NCBI RefSeq assembly: GCF_029589435.1
Contig: NZ_JARRAG010000002.1
Coordinates: 2,418,001-2,482,000 of the forward strand
DNA: 64,000 bases
Source of the DNA: Paludisphaera mucosa
GTDB lineage: Bacteria; Planctomycetota; Planctomycetia; Isosphaerales; Isosphaeraceae
Reading direction: 5' to 3'
In this document: positions 34,601 through 43,502 of the stretch, piece by piece
Layout: each line of letters opens with the position of its first letter
How positions within the stretch are numbered: position 1 is the first letter of the stretch
Notes under the pieces: generated by a model
What the model was told of the DNA's origin: nothing
The model's database searches: none
What the model saw: only the letters and a program-made list of their open reading frames with translations
Made by a program: the position numbers and the translations under genes

Positions 34601-34848
34601 TGGCCCAGCCCGCACAGGCCGATGAACAACGCGAAGGAGAGGACGACGCCACGGAATGGTTTCCAATCCGGCCGTCGGACCCTGAGCCGCCAGATCATCA
34701 TCGGCATGGCCACGTAGGCGATCCAGACCAGCGCGTTGCCGGCGAGGTGCTCCCAGACCAGCCAGTCGGGCCACAGTCCGCAGACCCGACGCGGGACGAA
34801 CCCGTCGGCGCTGAACAGGCGACCAAGGGTCTCCAGGGGCGAGTTCAT
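31681..34848 (-). CDS. ETR1-like three-helix hybrid histidine kinase
   Basis: 1,055 residues from the ATG at 34848. Three N-terminal helices resemble the plant/cyanobacterial ethylene receptor domain: IAYVAMPMMIW in helix 1 and FALFIGLCGLGHFLDM in helix 2, so Cys79 and His83 match the ETR1 copper ligands Cys65/His69. The position of ETR1 Asp25 appears to be Asn38. Then come two PAS domains (SIVESSDDAIVSKDLDGIVT; AILDAAADAILTIDERGLVE), HisKA (SHEIRTPMNG, His near 428), ATPase (NLAGNAVKF, GGTGLGLTICR), a receiver with LIVLDQEMPGMD, a receiver with MDVQMPVMDG, and Hpt (AHSLKGAFATVG, about 994). Ethylene or another small ligand bound through copper is inferred from the motif. It likely shares output partners with the phytochrome next to it. 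Confidence 0.85.
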   Translation of the reverse strand: MNSPLETLGRLFSADGFVPRRVCGLWPDWLVWEHLAGNALVWIAYVAMPMMIWRLRVRRPDWKPFRGVVLSFALFIGLCGLGHFLDMLAFFHPMYRLSGLVLVFTGLISCWTAWSLRRAWPALMAMRSPAELERVIAERTDEWTRALDELSLEQASLASIVESSDDAIVSKDLDGIVTSWNSGARRIFGYAVDEAVDRPMTFLYPPDRLVEESIILERLRRGERVDHFESVRLAKDGRSIDVSLTISPIKDRAGRIVGSSMIARDVTEQKRAEEALRESEARTRAILDAAADAILTIDERGLVESLNPAAERLFGYPASELLGRNLKMLMPEPYYGEHDGYLANYRATGEKKVIGIGREVTGRRKDGTTFPMHLAVSELSLGDRRMYTGIARDLSEREKAEVALREARDEAMAASRAKSEFLANMSHEIRTPMNGVLGMTDLLLDTPLNDLQRSYARTVHGSGEALLTVINEILDFSKIEAGKLTLELVEFDLRALMDELTDLLAPGAVRKGLKLDCRVDREVPRRLVGDAVRIRQILTNLAGNAVKFTESGEVVLEAFLAIDDGAGAMVRIMVRDTGIGIPPDRQRDIFECFTQIEGGPSRLHGGTGLGLTICRSLVGLMGGRIGVESRPGEGSTFWFEVTLGKEAGEADLPAAPLEGLRVLVVDDQKSDREHLRGLLLSWECRPEVVGSGAEALTRLLVDLDEDPFVLIVLDQEMPGMDVEQTARVIRAIPRYARVPIILLGASGAAGPEAVEVGPWAARMAKPVRRSLLYNTLCRAVEVPGPLDARRPATESGAMKLASSLCILLAEDNEVNREVAIGMVERLGCRVEAARDGREAVELLDYDRHDLILMDVQMPVMDGFAATAAIREGERGAGRHMPIIALTAHAMEGDRARCIAAGMDDYLSKPIRPGPLAEALRAWGGQVERLPIEAGPRPGDEAPTPFYEGLQVSCGGDPKLIRKVVELMLNGVPVRLGRLGAAILAGDGAQVSGEAHSLKGAFATVGAGDLAVACQELMALGEGKDPAAIERVHRLVRDRWESLEQEANRYLDTLHT

Positions 34849-35278
34849 GGGGCGCGACTCCAATCTCGATGAGTCCCAATGATGGGTGCGGGGCGACGAC
34901 CGGCGCCAGGGCCGAGAACGGTGCCGGCGTAGTTCACCCTGCCGCCGGGCTGACTCGAAGGCGGGCGGTTCCCGCCGCGAATTACGGCCGATCGCGGGCC
35001 GCAACCGGCAACGCCGAAGGCTGCGAGATCCCTGCCCCTATCGATGAGCGTACGCGATCACGATCAAGGAAACTTTTAAATTTTATGAATGAGAACGAGT
35101 TGACGCGATTTAAAGCCTCCGCCCGGCCGGGATGCCGGCGAGGCCGTGACGATCGGGACCCTTCGCGATCGCCCGACCCGGCCCGCATACCACGGCGGGG
35201 ATCGGGGCAGGTCGGGGCATCCGGTCCGCCTGGTCTCGGGCCACCTCGTAGTGCTCGGGGAGGACGCGGGTGCCATGC
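34849..35278. other. Region between ETR1-like kinase and broken Ser/Thr kinase, no gene recognised
   Basis: About 430 bases. A minus-strand frame at 35110-35298 (EHGTRVLPEHYEVARDQADR) has no family I recognise. It begins where the kinase gene is cut, so the DNA probably records the event that truncated it. It also holds the upstream region of the 34848 gene, including an AT-rich stretch near 35070. Confidence 0.35.
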
Positions 35279-36019
35279 TCAAGGCCGCCGCCGTTCACAC
35301 TTCACGAGGCGGACGGCGGCGGGCTGGTCCTCCGCGTAGGCCGGGAGCCGGCGATCGAGCCCCTCCCCCTCGATCAGGCGCATCGCCAAATACGGCTGGC
35401 CGTCGTGCTCGCCGACCTCGTAGACGGTGACGATGTTCGGGTGGTCAAACCCCGCGGCGATCTCCGCCTCCTTGCGGAATCGCCGCCGCTGCTCGTCCGA
35501 GTCCGTCGCGTCCCCGCGAATCGTCAGGGTGACCGGGCGGTGGAGGCTCGTCTGCATCGCCCGATAGACGACGCCCATCCCGCCGCGCCCGAGCAGGCCC
35601 CGCAGCTCGTAGTCACCGAAGTAGCGAACGTGCTCGCCGTCCGCCGGGTCGTCGTACTCGCGGTCGCCCCGGGCGCTCGCCGGCCGAGCCTCGCCCGCTT
35701 GACGCGTGGCGGACTCGCCCGGCCGGGTCTCCGATTACAGGACTCCGAAGGCCGCGCGGACCGCCAATTCGTCGTCGGGGAACCGGCCGAGGTACTCGGC
35801 CGGTCCGGGCGTCTCGCCGACCCGGCGTCGGTAGGCCAGGTCCAGGGCGATCAGTTCTTTCAGGAGCAGGTCGCGGCCGGACGCGACCAGGGCGAGGAGC
35901 TCGTCCTCGATCTGCGGACGCCCGCCGTCCCGCAGGGCGGCCTCGAAACGGTCGCAGATCCGCTCGACCTCGGCCACATGCCCGGGGGCCGGCGCGCTGG
36001 GATCGAGCTCATCCGTCAT
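35279..36019 (-). pseudogene. Serine/threonine protein kinase, nonsense-mutated and truncated
   Basis: It starts at 36019 (MTDELDPSAPAPGH) with the helical N-terminal region usual in planctomycete kinases (YRRRVGETPGPAEYLGRFPD). An in-frame TAA at 35735-35737 interrupts it. The frame then resumes with YELRGLLGRGGMGVVYRAMQ (glycine-rich ATP loop) and EAEIAAGFDHPNIVTVYEVG (alpha-C Glu region), then loses similarity after LIEGEGLDRRL. The usual catalytic Lys appears to be missing (RPVTLTIRG) and the HRD and DFG motifs are absent. It overlaps the sigma factor gene by 11 bases, the usual planctomycete ECF/kinase layout. Confidence 0.75.
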
Positions 36020-36604
36020 GATCCTGGTCCTGCCAGAGTGCGCGTATGGCCTTGAGCTTGCGCTCGATGGTGGTCTCGACGCAGCCGAGTCGCCCGGCGA
36101 TCTCGGCGTTCGTGTATCCTTGTAGCTTCCAGACGGCGACCGAGCGGAGCGTCTCGTCTCCCAGACCGTCGAGGAGCCGGCGGGCGTCTTCATCCATCCG
36201 GGCCGCGTCCTCGAGGGTCGGCTCTCGCTGGAGTACGTCCCGCATGTCGAGGCCGTCGACGGCGGTCGCCGAGGCCACTCGCCCCCCCCGCGTCAGGCGC
36301 GAAGGTCGTGCCGGGCCCGATTGACGGCCTTGCGGGTCGTGATGACGAAGAGGAGCCGCCAGAGATCTTCCCGGTCGTCGAGGCGGGGGAACTCGCCCCG
36401 CTCGGCGCGTCGGCAGAAGCTTGCGAAGGCGCTCAGGGCGACGTCCTCCTCGTCGGCGACGGATCGCGCGGCCCGATCGAGCCGGCCCCTCGCCAGGCCC
36501 ACCAGTCGGTGGAAGTACGCCTCCCACAGCCGCCTGATCGAGTTGCGGTCGCCGCCCTTCCAGGCCCGGAGGGCTCCGGTGATCGAGCCGCCGTCGTTCG
36601 ACAT
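36009..36604 (-). pseudogene. ECF-type RNA polymerase sigma factor, frameshifted
   Basis: The first frame (36604-36293) encodes region 2-like sequence (RDSIRRL-type start, LWEAYFHRLVGLARGRL, EDVALSAFASFCRRA, LWRLLFVITTRKAVNRARHD). Region 4 (RLLDGLGDETLRSVAVWKLQ, then YTNAEIAGRLGCVETTIERK) is in another frame that ends at 36009. The shift is next to a run of G residues near 36283-36290, so it could be a homopolymer sequencing error. Since the kinase gene behind it is also broken, true decay of the pair is more likely. The C-terminus overlaps the kinase start. Confidence 0.75.
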
Positions 36605-37179
36605 GGGCCTCCAGGAGTCGGGGACCGGGCCGGGGCTCCGGACGAGCCCCGAGGATAGCCGTGCCGGATGCGTCGCTCCAGGACCGTTCGCCGAGCGGAC
36701 GCGAATGATCCGTCCGGCCCAATGCGGCCGGCGGATCGACGCTTCCCGATGGGGAGATCAAGATCGGACCTTGGTCCCCGCAACACGCTCCCAGATTTTC
36801 TGGTCGCAACGGCCCGTTTCAGGCAGACGGACCTTACGAAGGCCTCCACGAGCTGCGAGGCCCATTTCAACGCGTGGGGCGTTCCGACGGACGGAAACAG
36901 GAGCCCGGGTCCGCCATCGTGCGATGCATCCGGACTTTTCAGGCGCTCTGACGATGCGGGATCGCAATCGGAATTTCGCCCCGGCCGTAGGTTCGATAAT
37001 GGCGATAATGTATGCGGGCGTCAAATGATCCGATGATCACGGTCGCAACGGAGCTTTCGCGTGGCGACCGTCGCAAAAGGCCCACATGCCCAGAGGGAGT
37101 GGACCTACGGCTTCGTATCGCCGGTGAACGGCGGCGGGAAAGTGGCTCTCCCGCACTCCTGATACTGCTGGCGAATTCC
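36605..37179. other. Intergenic region, no gene recognised
   Basis: About 575 bases upstream of the sigma factor gene. Short frames on both strands have no motifs I recognise. It presumably carries the sigma factor promoter. Confidence 0.3.
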
Positions 37180-37395
37180 TCACGCCGCGTTTGCGGGGGC
37201 CATCAACGTCGCGAAGGCCGACCTCCGGGTGCCCTCCCGTGGCCTTTCCTCCAACCAATCGCTGATCCGCGCCACGTTGATCGCCGCCGCCGTGGCGACG
37301 TGCTGCAAGTGCGTTTTCGTTTCACCGATATACCGCGACCGACGCAGGCCGAAGGATCGCACTCCCTGGGATGACCTGCCCCCTTCAAACGAGTC
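37180..37395 (-). pseudogene. IS1182-like transposase C-terminal fragment
   Basis: FGLRRSRYIGETKTHLQHVA followed by TAAAINVARISDWL and RRSAFATLMA matches the C-terminal end of IS1182/IS5-type transposases, where GLRRARY...KxxLQHxxTAAAxNLxR is typical. Nothing of the catalytic core remains. It lies just left of the IS3 element. Confidence 0.65.
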
Positions 37396-37501
37396 CGGCC
37401 TCGATGTGATCATCGCGATTTTGACGTGCCCCCGGGAAAGTGGACCATCGCATTCGCGAGTTCGGATACGATGAGGCTCCCTCGATAAGGAGCCTTGAAC
37501 C

Positions 37502-37768
37502 ATGAGGAAGTCGAAGTTCACCGAGGAGCAGATCGTCTTCGCCTTGAGGCAGGCCGAGGCCGGCCTGGGCGTCGAGGAGACGTGTCGTAAGCTCGGAGTC
37601 AGTCAGGCCACGTTCTTCCGATGGAAGGCGAAGTACGGCGAGCTCGGGACGCCCGAGTTGCGGCGGCTGCGCCTCCTGGAGGAGGAGAACCAGAAGCTCA
37701 AGCAGCTGGTGGCCGACCTGAGCCTCGACAAGCGGATGCTGCAGGACGTCCTGGCAAAAAAATCCTGA
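37502..37768 (+). CDS. IS3 OrfA (helix-turn-helix protein)
   Basis: 88 residues: FTEEQIVFALRQAEAGLGVE and CRKLGVSQATFFRWKAKYG form the helix-turn-helix, followed by a leucine-zipper-like coil (LRRLRLLEEENQKLKQLVAD). The frame ends just after GCA AAA AAA TCC, where a -1 slip on A-AAA-AAA leads into orfB and gives the OrfAB transposase. The ATG at 37502 is preceded by AAGGAGCC. Confidence 0.88.
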   Translation: MRKSKFTEEQIVFALRQAEAGLGVEETCRKLGVSQATFFRWKAKYGELGTPELRRLRLLEEENQKLKQLVADLSLDKRMLQDVLAKKS

Positions 37769-38625
37769 GCCCGCCGCAGCGGAGGAAGGCCGTGGCGGAC
37801 CTGACGGTCCGCTACGGCGTGAGCGTGCGGCGGGCTTGCGAGGCGACCGGCTTCCCTCGCGCGACCCACAACTACAAGGCCCGTCGCGCGTCGCAGGAGC
37901 CCTTGAGGATGCGCCTCCGCGAGTTGGCGACGGATCGGGTCCGCTATGGATATCGCCGCCTGCACGTCCTGCTCCTGCGCGAGGGCTGGTCCGTCAACGT
38001 CAAGCGGGTCTATCGCCTCTACGGCCTGGAGCGATTGACGTTGCGGCGGAAGAATCCGAGGCGTCGGGTGAGCTCTCGCCATCGCGACGACCGACCGGTC
38101 GTCGACGGGGCGGACCAGGCCTGGGCGATGGACTTCATGAGCGACGCACTCGCAGACGGGCGCAAGCTCCGCGTGCTCACCGTGATCGACGTGTTCACCC
38201 GCGAGAGCCTGGCCGTCCGCGTGGGCGTGCGGTTCACCTCGGGGCAGGTCGCCGAGGTCCTGGCGGAGGTCGCGGCCGGTCGGGGGACGCCCCGCGAACT
38301 CCGGGTCGACAACGGCCCGGAGTTCACGGGGCGGATGCTGGACCTGTGGGCGCACCTCAACGGAGTGACGCTGGATTTCAGCCGCCCCGGCAAGCCGACG
38401 GACAACGGGTTCATCGAGTCGTTCAACGGGCGGGTCCGTGAGGAGTGCCTGAATCAGGGCTCCTTCACCAGCCTGGAAGACGCCCGCGAGAGGGTGGAAT
38501 CCTGGCGGGTCGAGTACAATGAACGCCGCCCCCACAGCGCCCTGGGTTACCTGGCCCCCGGGGAATTCGCAGCAACGCAGGCCGGCATGAACAAGGCCTC
38601 ATCGGGCCGAAAAACTCTCGTTTAG
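37760..38625 (+). CDS. IS3 OrfB (DDE integrase domain)
   Basis: Read by -1 frameshift from orfA. It has the IS3 linker (YGYRRLHVLLLREGWSVNVK, RRLYGLERLTLRRK-type) and the rve domain: AWAMDFMSDALADGRKLRVL (Asp), ELRVDNGPEFTGRML (Asp) and DNGFIESFNGRVREECLN (Glu), ending with YNERRPHSALGYLAPGEFA. The full catalytic triad is present, so the element may be active. The fused product would be about 375 residues. Confidence 0.88.
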
Positions 38626-38763
38626 CCGGTCCAGCTTCCCGGGGCGCCTCAATCGTATCCGAGTTCTCGAATGCGATGGTCCACTTTCCTGGGGGCACGT
38701 CAATTCCGGGAGAACCGTTTTCTCACCGGCCATCACACGTGCTCCGACGCGAACCACTACCGA

Positions 38764-39219
38764 CTACCGACAGAGCGATCCAACCCAGCCGTCAGGATCG
38801 GCGGTACCAAGAGACAAGGCCCAGAAGAAAGCACACGCGGCTGTGGAAGAAACTCTCAGCTCGGCTTCCGGTCCGAAGAGCGTGGCGAGCTGGGAGGCGG
38901 CATTGCTTCGCTTTGGACCGACGAGGAGATGAGACTTGCTGATGGCACCCGCCACGACTTCACGAAACTTCGGATCCATCCCCGCGACGAACCCTGCGAA
39001 CAGGCGATTCCATGCATCCGCGGTCGACTGGTCGGGTACCTGAGTCAGGACGAACTCCAGCGTGGCGGTGGCACTGTGGCTCGTGTACGAGAACCTGAGT
39101 TCATCCAGCTGCACCGAGGCGACAGCCTTGTGGCGTCCGTAGTCGATCCCTTCAACAACGAGCCGCTGCGTCCCTTGCTGAACTACATGTCGAAATCCAT
39201 TATTCAGTTTGTCGCTCAT
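38764..39219 (-). CDS. Hypothetical protein
   Basis: A 151-residue frame from an ATG at 39219 (MSDKLNNGFRHVVQQGTQRL). I do not recognise it. It contains an ordinary mix of hydrophobic and charged residues, including SATATLEFVLTQVPDQSTAD and AWNRLFAGFVAGMDPKFREV, with no signal peptide or clear membrane helix. The base composition is slightly less GC-rich than its neighbours. It sits directly right of the IS3 element, so it may be a transferred or stranded gene. Confidence 0.45.
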   Translation of the reverse strand: MSDKLNNGFRHVVQQGTQRLVVEGIDYGRHKAVASVQLDELRFSYTSHSATATLEFVLTQVPDQSTADAWNRLFAGFVAGMDPKFREVVAGAISKSHLLVGPKRSNAASQLATLFGPEAELRVSSTAACAFFWALSLGTADPDGWVGSLCR

Positions 39220-39779
39220 ATTCTCACCCTGTTGTGTTGCAAGCCTGTCACGGGGGTCGCCCGCCCAACCTTAACTAGACGAGCGAAATGTCGTTGAAAG
39301 TTGCGACAGTTTCATCGTTTAATCCGGGGTTGCCCAGTTTAGTGATTACTTTGTTGTCCGAGATCTCGCCCGGCTCTCATGAACACGCATTCGACATGTG
39401 CCGCCTCCCCGCGTCAACGGAAAAACGGCGAGATCCGGAGCGGTTGGCAAGCCGGATTCCCGACCGGACGCACCGACGGCCCTCCGCACTGCTTACATCG
39501 GGCACTTATCTACGTTCCGGTTGACTTACCAAACGGCCGCTTTCAGGACGGTCAGTCGGAACGCCAACAAGAGAGGCACCCCGGTCTCCCCGATCCTAGA
39601 CATGGGTATTCGGCCCGAGTCTAATCATGTTTGGGAGACTCGGGCGAGGTCGCAAACGGCGGGGTCAACGCTCATCCGAGTAATCCTGAAAGAGTCTGTA
39701 GGCGTGGTTTCATCCGCTTGGTCGACCGACTCAAGGGCCTGGGGGACTCGGGACTGGGCAAATTGAGGGGGGCTCCGAG
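39220..39779. other. Intergenic region, no gene recognised
   Basis: About 560 bases, less GC-rich than the surroundings near 39290-39360. Overlapping short plus-strand frames lack motifs. It probably holds the promoter of the secreted protein at 39780. Confidence 0.3.
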
Positions 39780-41297
39780 ATGTCCATCTTGAGAACGAAG
39801 TGCCTTGACGCGGCAGCGCCCGGCCCCGCGTTACTCGCGGTCATCCTGACGTCGATCGGACTGGCCGGATCGTCACGTGGCGAGGATCTGTTCGCGCCGA
39901 ACCTCAAGGTCACCTACCGCCTAGTGCCCCACGGCGACGCTCTGGCGGCGGAGCTCACGCGGTACCCCGAGCCCAGATCTCCGGCGCACCGGATCCGGCT
40001 CCCCGCGGCCGACCAGATCGCAAGCCTCGAGCCCGGCGACCGGATCCTGGCCCTGGACAACCGGCCTATTCGCTCCGAGGCCGACGTGCGCAGCGGCGTC
40101 GGTGCGGCGAAGATCCGGTTCATCGACGGCCGCACTGGCGAGGCCCTCGTCGGCACAGTGGACCTTCCCCGAGTGGTGTGGCCTCCGGAGCCCCCGCCCC
40201 GCCTCTTCCCCGAAGGCTCATCAAAATGGCCCCCCGAGAAGGAGCCCCGACTGGGGGTCGAGCTGAGCGACACCTGGTACCCCTGGCCCTTTAGGCATGA
40301 TGATTACTCATTCGAGGGAATGGTTGTGCTGCGGTCGCCGGAGGGGAGGTCCCCAGCTCGCCGAGTCCGGCTCGAGGACGGGAAGATCGTCGCGCTCAAG
40401 CCTGGCGATCTCATCCTCTCGATGAACGAACGGGCCAATCCGACCATCGAGAACTTGGCCATGATCCCCGAAGGCGACGCGCCCCTCTCCCTTCTGGATG
40501 TTGAGACGGGCCAGCTCGTCCGAGGGTCGGTCCGGCTCGACGCCAAGGTGCCGGCCCGGGAGAGGCCAGGTGCCGGGGATGGTGAAGCCAAAGACCCGGG
40601 GGAAGCCCCGGCCGCGTTGGCCCGGAGCCAGCCGGAGCTCCGCGCGATTGTCGCCGAGGAGGTCCGGACGGGCGGCATCCGCGTGAGAGCCCCAAGCTTC
40701 TCGAGCGATGGCCCGTATCTCCTCTGGGATTTCGGGCCGTGTTACACCGCGGAACCACTCGACGAGACGACCAAGTGGCAGGTGTGGATCGAGGGTTTTC
40801 GCCAGGGGACGGCAGAACCGATGCGTTCCGAATGGGAGCCCATCCTGGGGCGGGCGGAGGGCGTGCTCGGCCGGGAGATGGAACGTCGAAATCGGGCAGG
40901 GCCCCTCCCATCCACAGTGGACAGGGATTTCCGGCGTGCGATGTTATATGTCTTGCTAGACGGCTTGGGCGCTTCGATGAGGACCCAGGGCACGCGGTTC
41001 CCGCCGTATCATGTCCCGCCGTCGGGCGGGGGGGGAGGGACCGGGCTTTTGCGGGTGAACTTGACCACGCGGACCGGGACGGGGACCATCCACTACATGA
41101 ACCGGCTCCACTGGCGAATAATCACCGAAAGCCAGAAGCGGGAGCCCAAGCCCGGCGAGTGGATGACGTGTCGAGCGGGTGACGGAGTCTCTCTGGCCGG
41201 TTGGTACGCCTACTTCGTCGAGTATCCCGAGGGGAAGAAGTCGGCGATCCGGCGGGACCTTCACATTCGGCGAGATGGAGCCGTGACTGTGGATTGA
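39780..41297 (+). CDS. Secreted protein with two PDZ-like regions
   Basis: 505 residues. The N-terminus has a signal peptide-like stretch (ALLAVILTSIGLAGSSRGED). Two regions resemble PDZ carboxylate-loop folds: IASLEPGDRILALDNRPIRS and IVALKPGDLILSMNERANPT, each followed by a beta segment (LPRVVWPPE; VRGSVRLDAK). The C-terminal half (about 300-505) has no family I recognise; it includes TGTGTIHYMNRLHWRIITES and ends KSAIRRDLHIRRDGAVTVD. No protease catalytic triad is visible. An envelope scaffold or regulatory role is possible. The TIR protein follows on the same strand 129 bases later. Confidence 0.65.
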   Translation: MSILRTKCLDAAAPGPALLAVILTSIGLAGSSRGEDLFAPNLKVTYRLVPHGDALAAELTRYPEPRSPAHRIRLPAADQIASLEPGDRILALDNRPIRSEADVRSGVGAAKIRFIDGRTGEALVGTVDLPRVVWPPEPPPRLFPEGSSKWPPEKEPRLGVELSDTWYPWPFRHDDYSFEGMVVLRSPEGRSPARRVRLEDGKIVALKPGDLILSMNERANPTIENLAMIPEGDAPLSLLDVETGQLVRGSVRLDAKVPARERPGAGDGEAKDPGEAPAALARSQPELRAIVAEEVRTGGIRVRAPSFSSDGPYLLWDFGPCYTAEPLDETTKWQVWIEGFRQGTAEPMRSEWEPILGRAEGVLGREMERRNRAGPLPSTVDRDFRRAMLYVLLDGLGASMRTQGTRFPPYHVPPSGGGGGTGLLRVNLTTRTGTGTIHYMNRLHWRIITESQKREPKPGEWMTCRAGDGVSLAGWYAYFVEYPEGKKSAIRRDLHIRRDGAVTVD

Positions 41298-41426
41298 GCG
41301 CAGAGGGGGCGTGTCGGAGGATGATGCGCAACCTCTCTCGTGCCTAGGCCTCGGCGGATACATCGGCGGGTGTCAACCTCCCGGCTCGCCTTCCGCTGCT
41401 TGAGCCCTCGTTCCAGGTATCCGGAC

Positions 41427-42575
41427 ATGACCCCTCCACTACCCAGACCCGGTCCCATCGGAGTCTTCTTCTCCTACGCCCACGAGGACGAGCTTCTCCT
41501 GAAGGAGTTGGTGAAGCACCTAGGGATCCTCAAGCGGCGTGGGGTCGTCCGCGCCTGGCACGACCGCGAAATCACCTCCGGGACGGAGTGGAAAGGGCAG
41601 ATCGATCGTCACCTCGAGACCGCCGAGGTGGTCCTCCTGCTGGTCAGTTCCGACTTCGTCGCCTCCGATTATTGCTGGGACATCGAGATGGCGCGGGCCC
41701 TAAAGCGGCACGACCGGGGGGAGGCCCGCGTCATCCCGGTGATCCTGAGGTCCGTCGACAACTGGCAGGCCACTCCCTTCGGGAAGCTCAGGGCGGCTCC
41801 GACCGATGGTCGACCGGTGACCAACTGGCCCGATCGCGACGAGGCGTTCGCCGATGTTTCGCGCCACATCCGAAGGGCCGTGGAGGATCTCCGAAACCCC
41901 AGAGCCGGGCAAGGTATCGGGGACCCCGCGCCACCGGGCAGGAACGAAGGTTTCTCGGAACGGCCTGATGCGATCCGGCAGCCCCCCGACGGCGACGGCC
42001 CGCGGCTCCGAGGGCCTGCGGACGGGGTGGCGGCCTCTCGCAGTCGGTGGGTCGAGGTCTCGGCTTCCGTGGCGGTCCTGGTCGGACTACTCGCATTGGC
42101 ATCGGCGTTGCGGGCCTCACCACCTTGGCCCGATGGCGGAATCATCTGGGTCTTATCGCTCGTGGGTGCAGCCCCGGCTTTCCTGGCCCGAGGTGCGGTA
42201 GGTCCGACAGGGTCGCGGCGGCTGTTCGTCGCCGCTGTGATCTTTGCCGTCGGGATGCTGCTCGGCTATGCAGCCTGCTGGAGCGCCTTTGTCTACGAGG
42301 CGAACCCAGATCCATCTCGGTTCACCTGGTATCGACCAGCACCGAAGCTGGTCGGTGGCTTTATCCTGAAGGCCGACGTCCACACCTTGATGGCCGAGAA
42401 CGTCGGATTCAACGAGGAGGCCGCCCTCAGCGAGGCCGGCTGGGACCCGTTCCTGGTCTGGGAGCCGTGGACAGTCCGTCTGGCGCAATGGCTAGTGCTG
42501 ACCTTCTGGCTCGCAGTCTGCGCGAGCCTCGTTCTGGCCGTCGCGACCTTCCCGTTCAAGACGGACCGGCCCTGA
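41427..42575 (+). CDS. TIR-domain protein with four C-terminal membrane helices
   Basis: 382 residues from the ATG at 41427; an upstream frame extension lacks similarity. Residues about 10-150 form a TIR domain: IGVFFSYAHEDELLLKELVK, VVRAWHDREITSGTEWKGQI, VVLLLVSSDFVASDYCWDIE (Glu in the position of the NADase catalytic Glu) and VIPVILRSVDNW. A Pro/Gly-rich linker is followed by four predicted membrane helices (EVSASVAVLVGLLALASALR; IIWVLSLVGAAPAFLARGAV; LFVAAVIFAVGMLLGYAACW; WLVLTFWLAVCASLVLAVAT). Bacterial TIR proteins often cleave NAD or signal in immunity or conflict. The membrane anchor would place this one at the cytoplasmic membrane. No partner gene typical of known TIR defence systems is adjacent. 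Confidence 0.8.
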   Translation: MTPPLPRPGPIGVFFSYAHEDELLLKELVKHLGILKRRGVVRAWHDREITSGTEWKGQIDRHLETAEVVLLLVSSDFVASDYCWDIEMARALKRHDRGEARVIPVILRSVDNWQATPFGKLRAAPTDGRPVTNWPDRDEAFADVSRHIRRAVEDLRNPRAGQGIGDPAPPGRNEGFSERPDAIRQPPDGDGPRLRGPADGVAASRSRWVEVSASVAVLVGLLALASALRASPPWPDGGIIWVLSLVGAAPAFLARGAVGPTGSRRLFVAAVIFAVGMLLGYAACWSAFVYEANPDPSRFTWYRPAPKLVGGFILKADVHTLMAENVGFNEEAALSEAGWDPFLVWEPWTVRLAQWLVLTFWLAVCASLVLAVATFPFKTDRP

Positions 42576-42601
42576 CGGAGGGGCCAAACGTATCTCATTG
42601 A

Positions 42602-43450
42602 TTGCACGAACGACTCGGCCGCCCAGTCGTACCAGCGCGGCCCCTCCGAGCCCGCCCCGGCGCCGAGCTTGCGCCAGGAGCGGGCCGGCAGGCGGTCGGC
42701 GATCGAGTCGACCCGGTCCCGCCACCGGCCGTCGAAGAGCATCTGGTCGCTCTTGACCGCCAGGACGTACGGCTGGCCCTTCGACTCCAGGGCCCGGCGG
42801 AAGTGCACGTCGTCGCCGTAGACCGCATCCCCGGTCACCCAGGCCGCCGCGACGCCGGCCTTCCACGCCCTCTCGAGCATCCGCTCGGCCAGCCGGGGCT
42901 TGGTGGCGACCTCGACCTCCTCCGGGATGCGGGCCTCCTTCCGCCGTTCGGCGTCGGCGGCCCAATCCTTGGGCAGGTACAGCTCGCGGTTCAGGAGGGC
43001 GTGACCCCCGCGGCCGGCGAAGGTGAGGAAGACGCCGACCTGACAGTTCTCGATCCGGCCGGCCGTCCCGGAGTGCTGCCGCTGCATGCCGGCGGACTTC
43101 GTCCCCTTGTTGAGGGTCCCCGTCTCGTCAACGATCAGGACGCCCTTCGGATCGGCCAGGCACTCGCGGACGTAGGCGACCAGGTCGTCGCGGATCCGAT
43201 CGGCCTCCCACGGCCCGGCCCAGGAGGTGAGGTACTGGACGCCGTACGGCGACGGAACGCCGGCGTGCTCGGCGAGCTGCCAGCCATTCTTTCGCTCCAC
43301 GCCCGAGAGCAGGCCGCGGAGGTATTCGACGGCCCGGCTCCGCGGCTCGGAGCGGGTGAAGCGGCGGGCCAGGCGCTCGCCCACGACGTCGAGTACCCCG
43401 GCCCAATCGCGTACCTCCTCGACCGTCGGCTATGCGGGCATGGCTCGGCC
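42602..43450 (-). pseudogene. IS701-like transposase, N-terminal nonsense and C-terminal truncation
   Basis: The frame matches IS701-type transposases: FTRSEPRSRAVEYLRGLLSG, VERKNGWQLAEHAG, PKGVLIVDETGTLNKGTKSA (first Asp), GRIENCQVGVFLTFAGRGGH, LYLPKDWAAD and AWVTGDAVYGDDVHFRRALE (second Asp). An ATG near 43448 is followed after three codons by TAG, and the C-terminal third is missing beyond SEGPRWYDWAAESF, where it meets the DNA after the TIR gene. No terminal repeats are seen. Confidence 0.75.
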
Positions 43451-43502
43451 TCCATGCGCAACACGCTACACGGCAATGACTTCAATTGCAACTGTAGTAC
43501 TA

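Larger units (their letters stand above)
37422..38702 (+). mobile_element. IS3-family element with long terminal repeats
   Basis: Ends starting TGACGTGCCCCC at 37422 and at 38702 (complement) match over roughly 55 bases with a few differences (shared GGAAAGTGGACCATCGCATTCG). Contains orfA and orfB in the usual IS3 arrangement. No clear target duplication was seen. Apparently intact. Confidence 0.85.

Noticed and set aside
35110-35298. Possible remaining part of the Ser/Thr kinase
   Set aside because: No catalytic-loop motif (HRD, DFG) occurs in any frame, so it was not joined to the kinase pseudogene.
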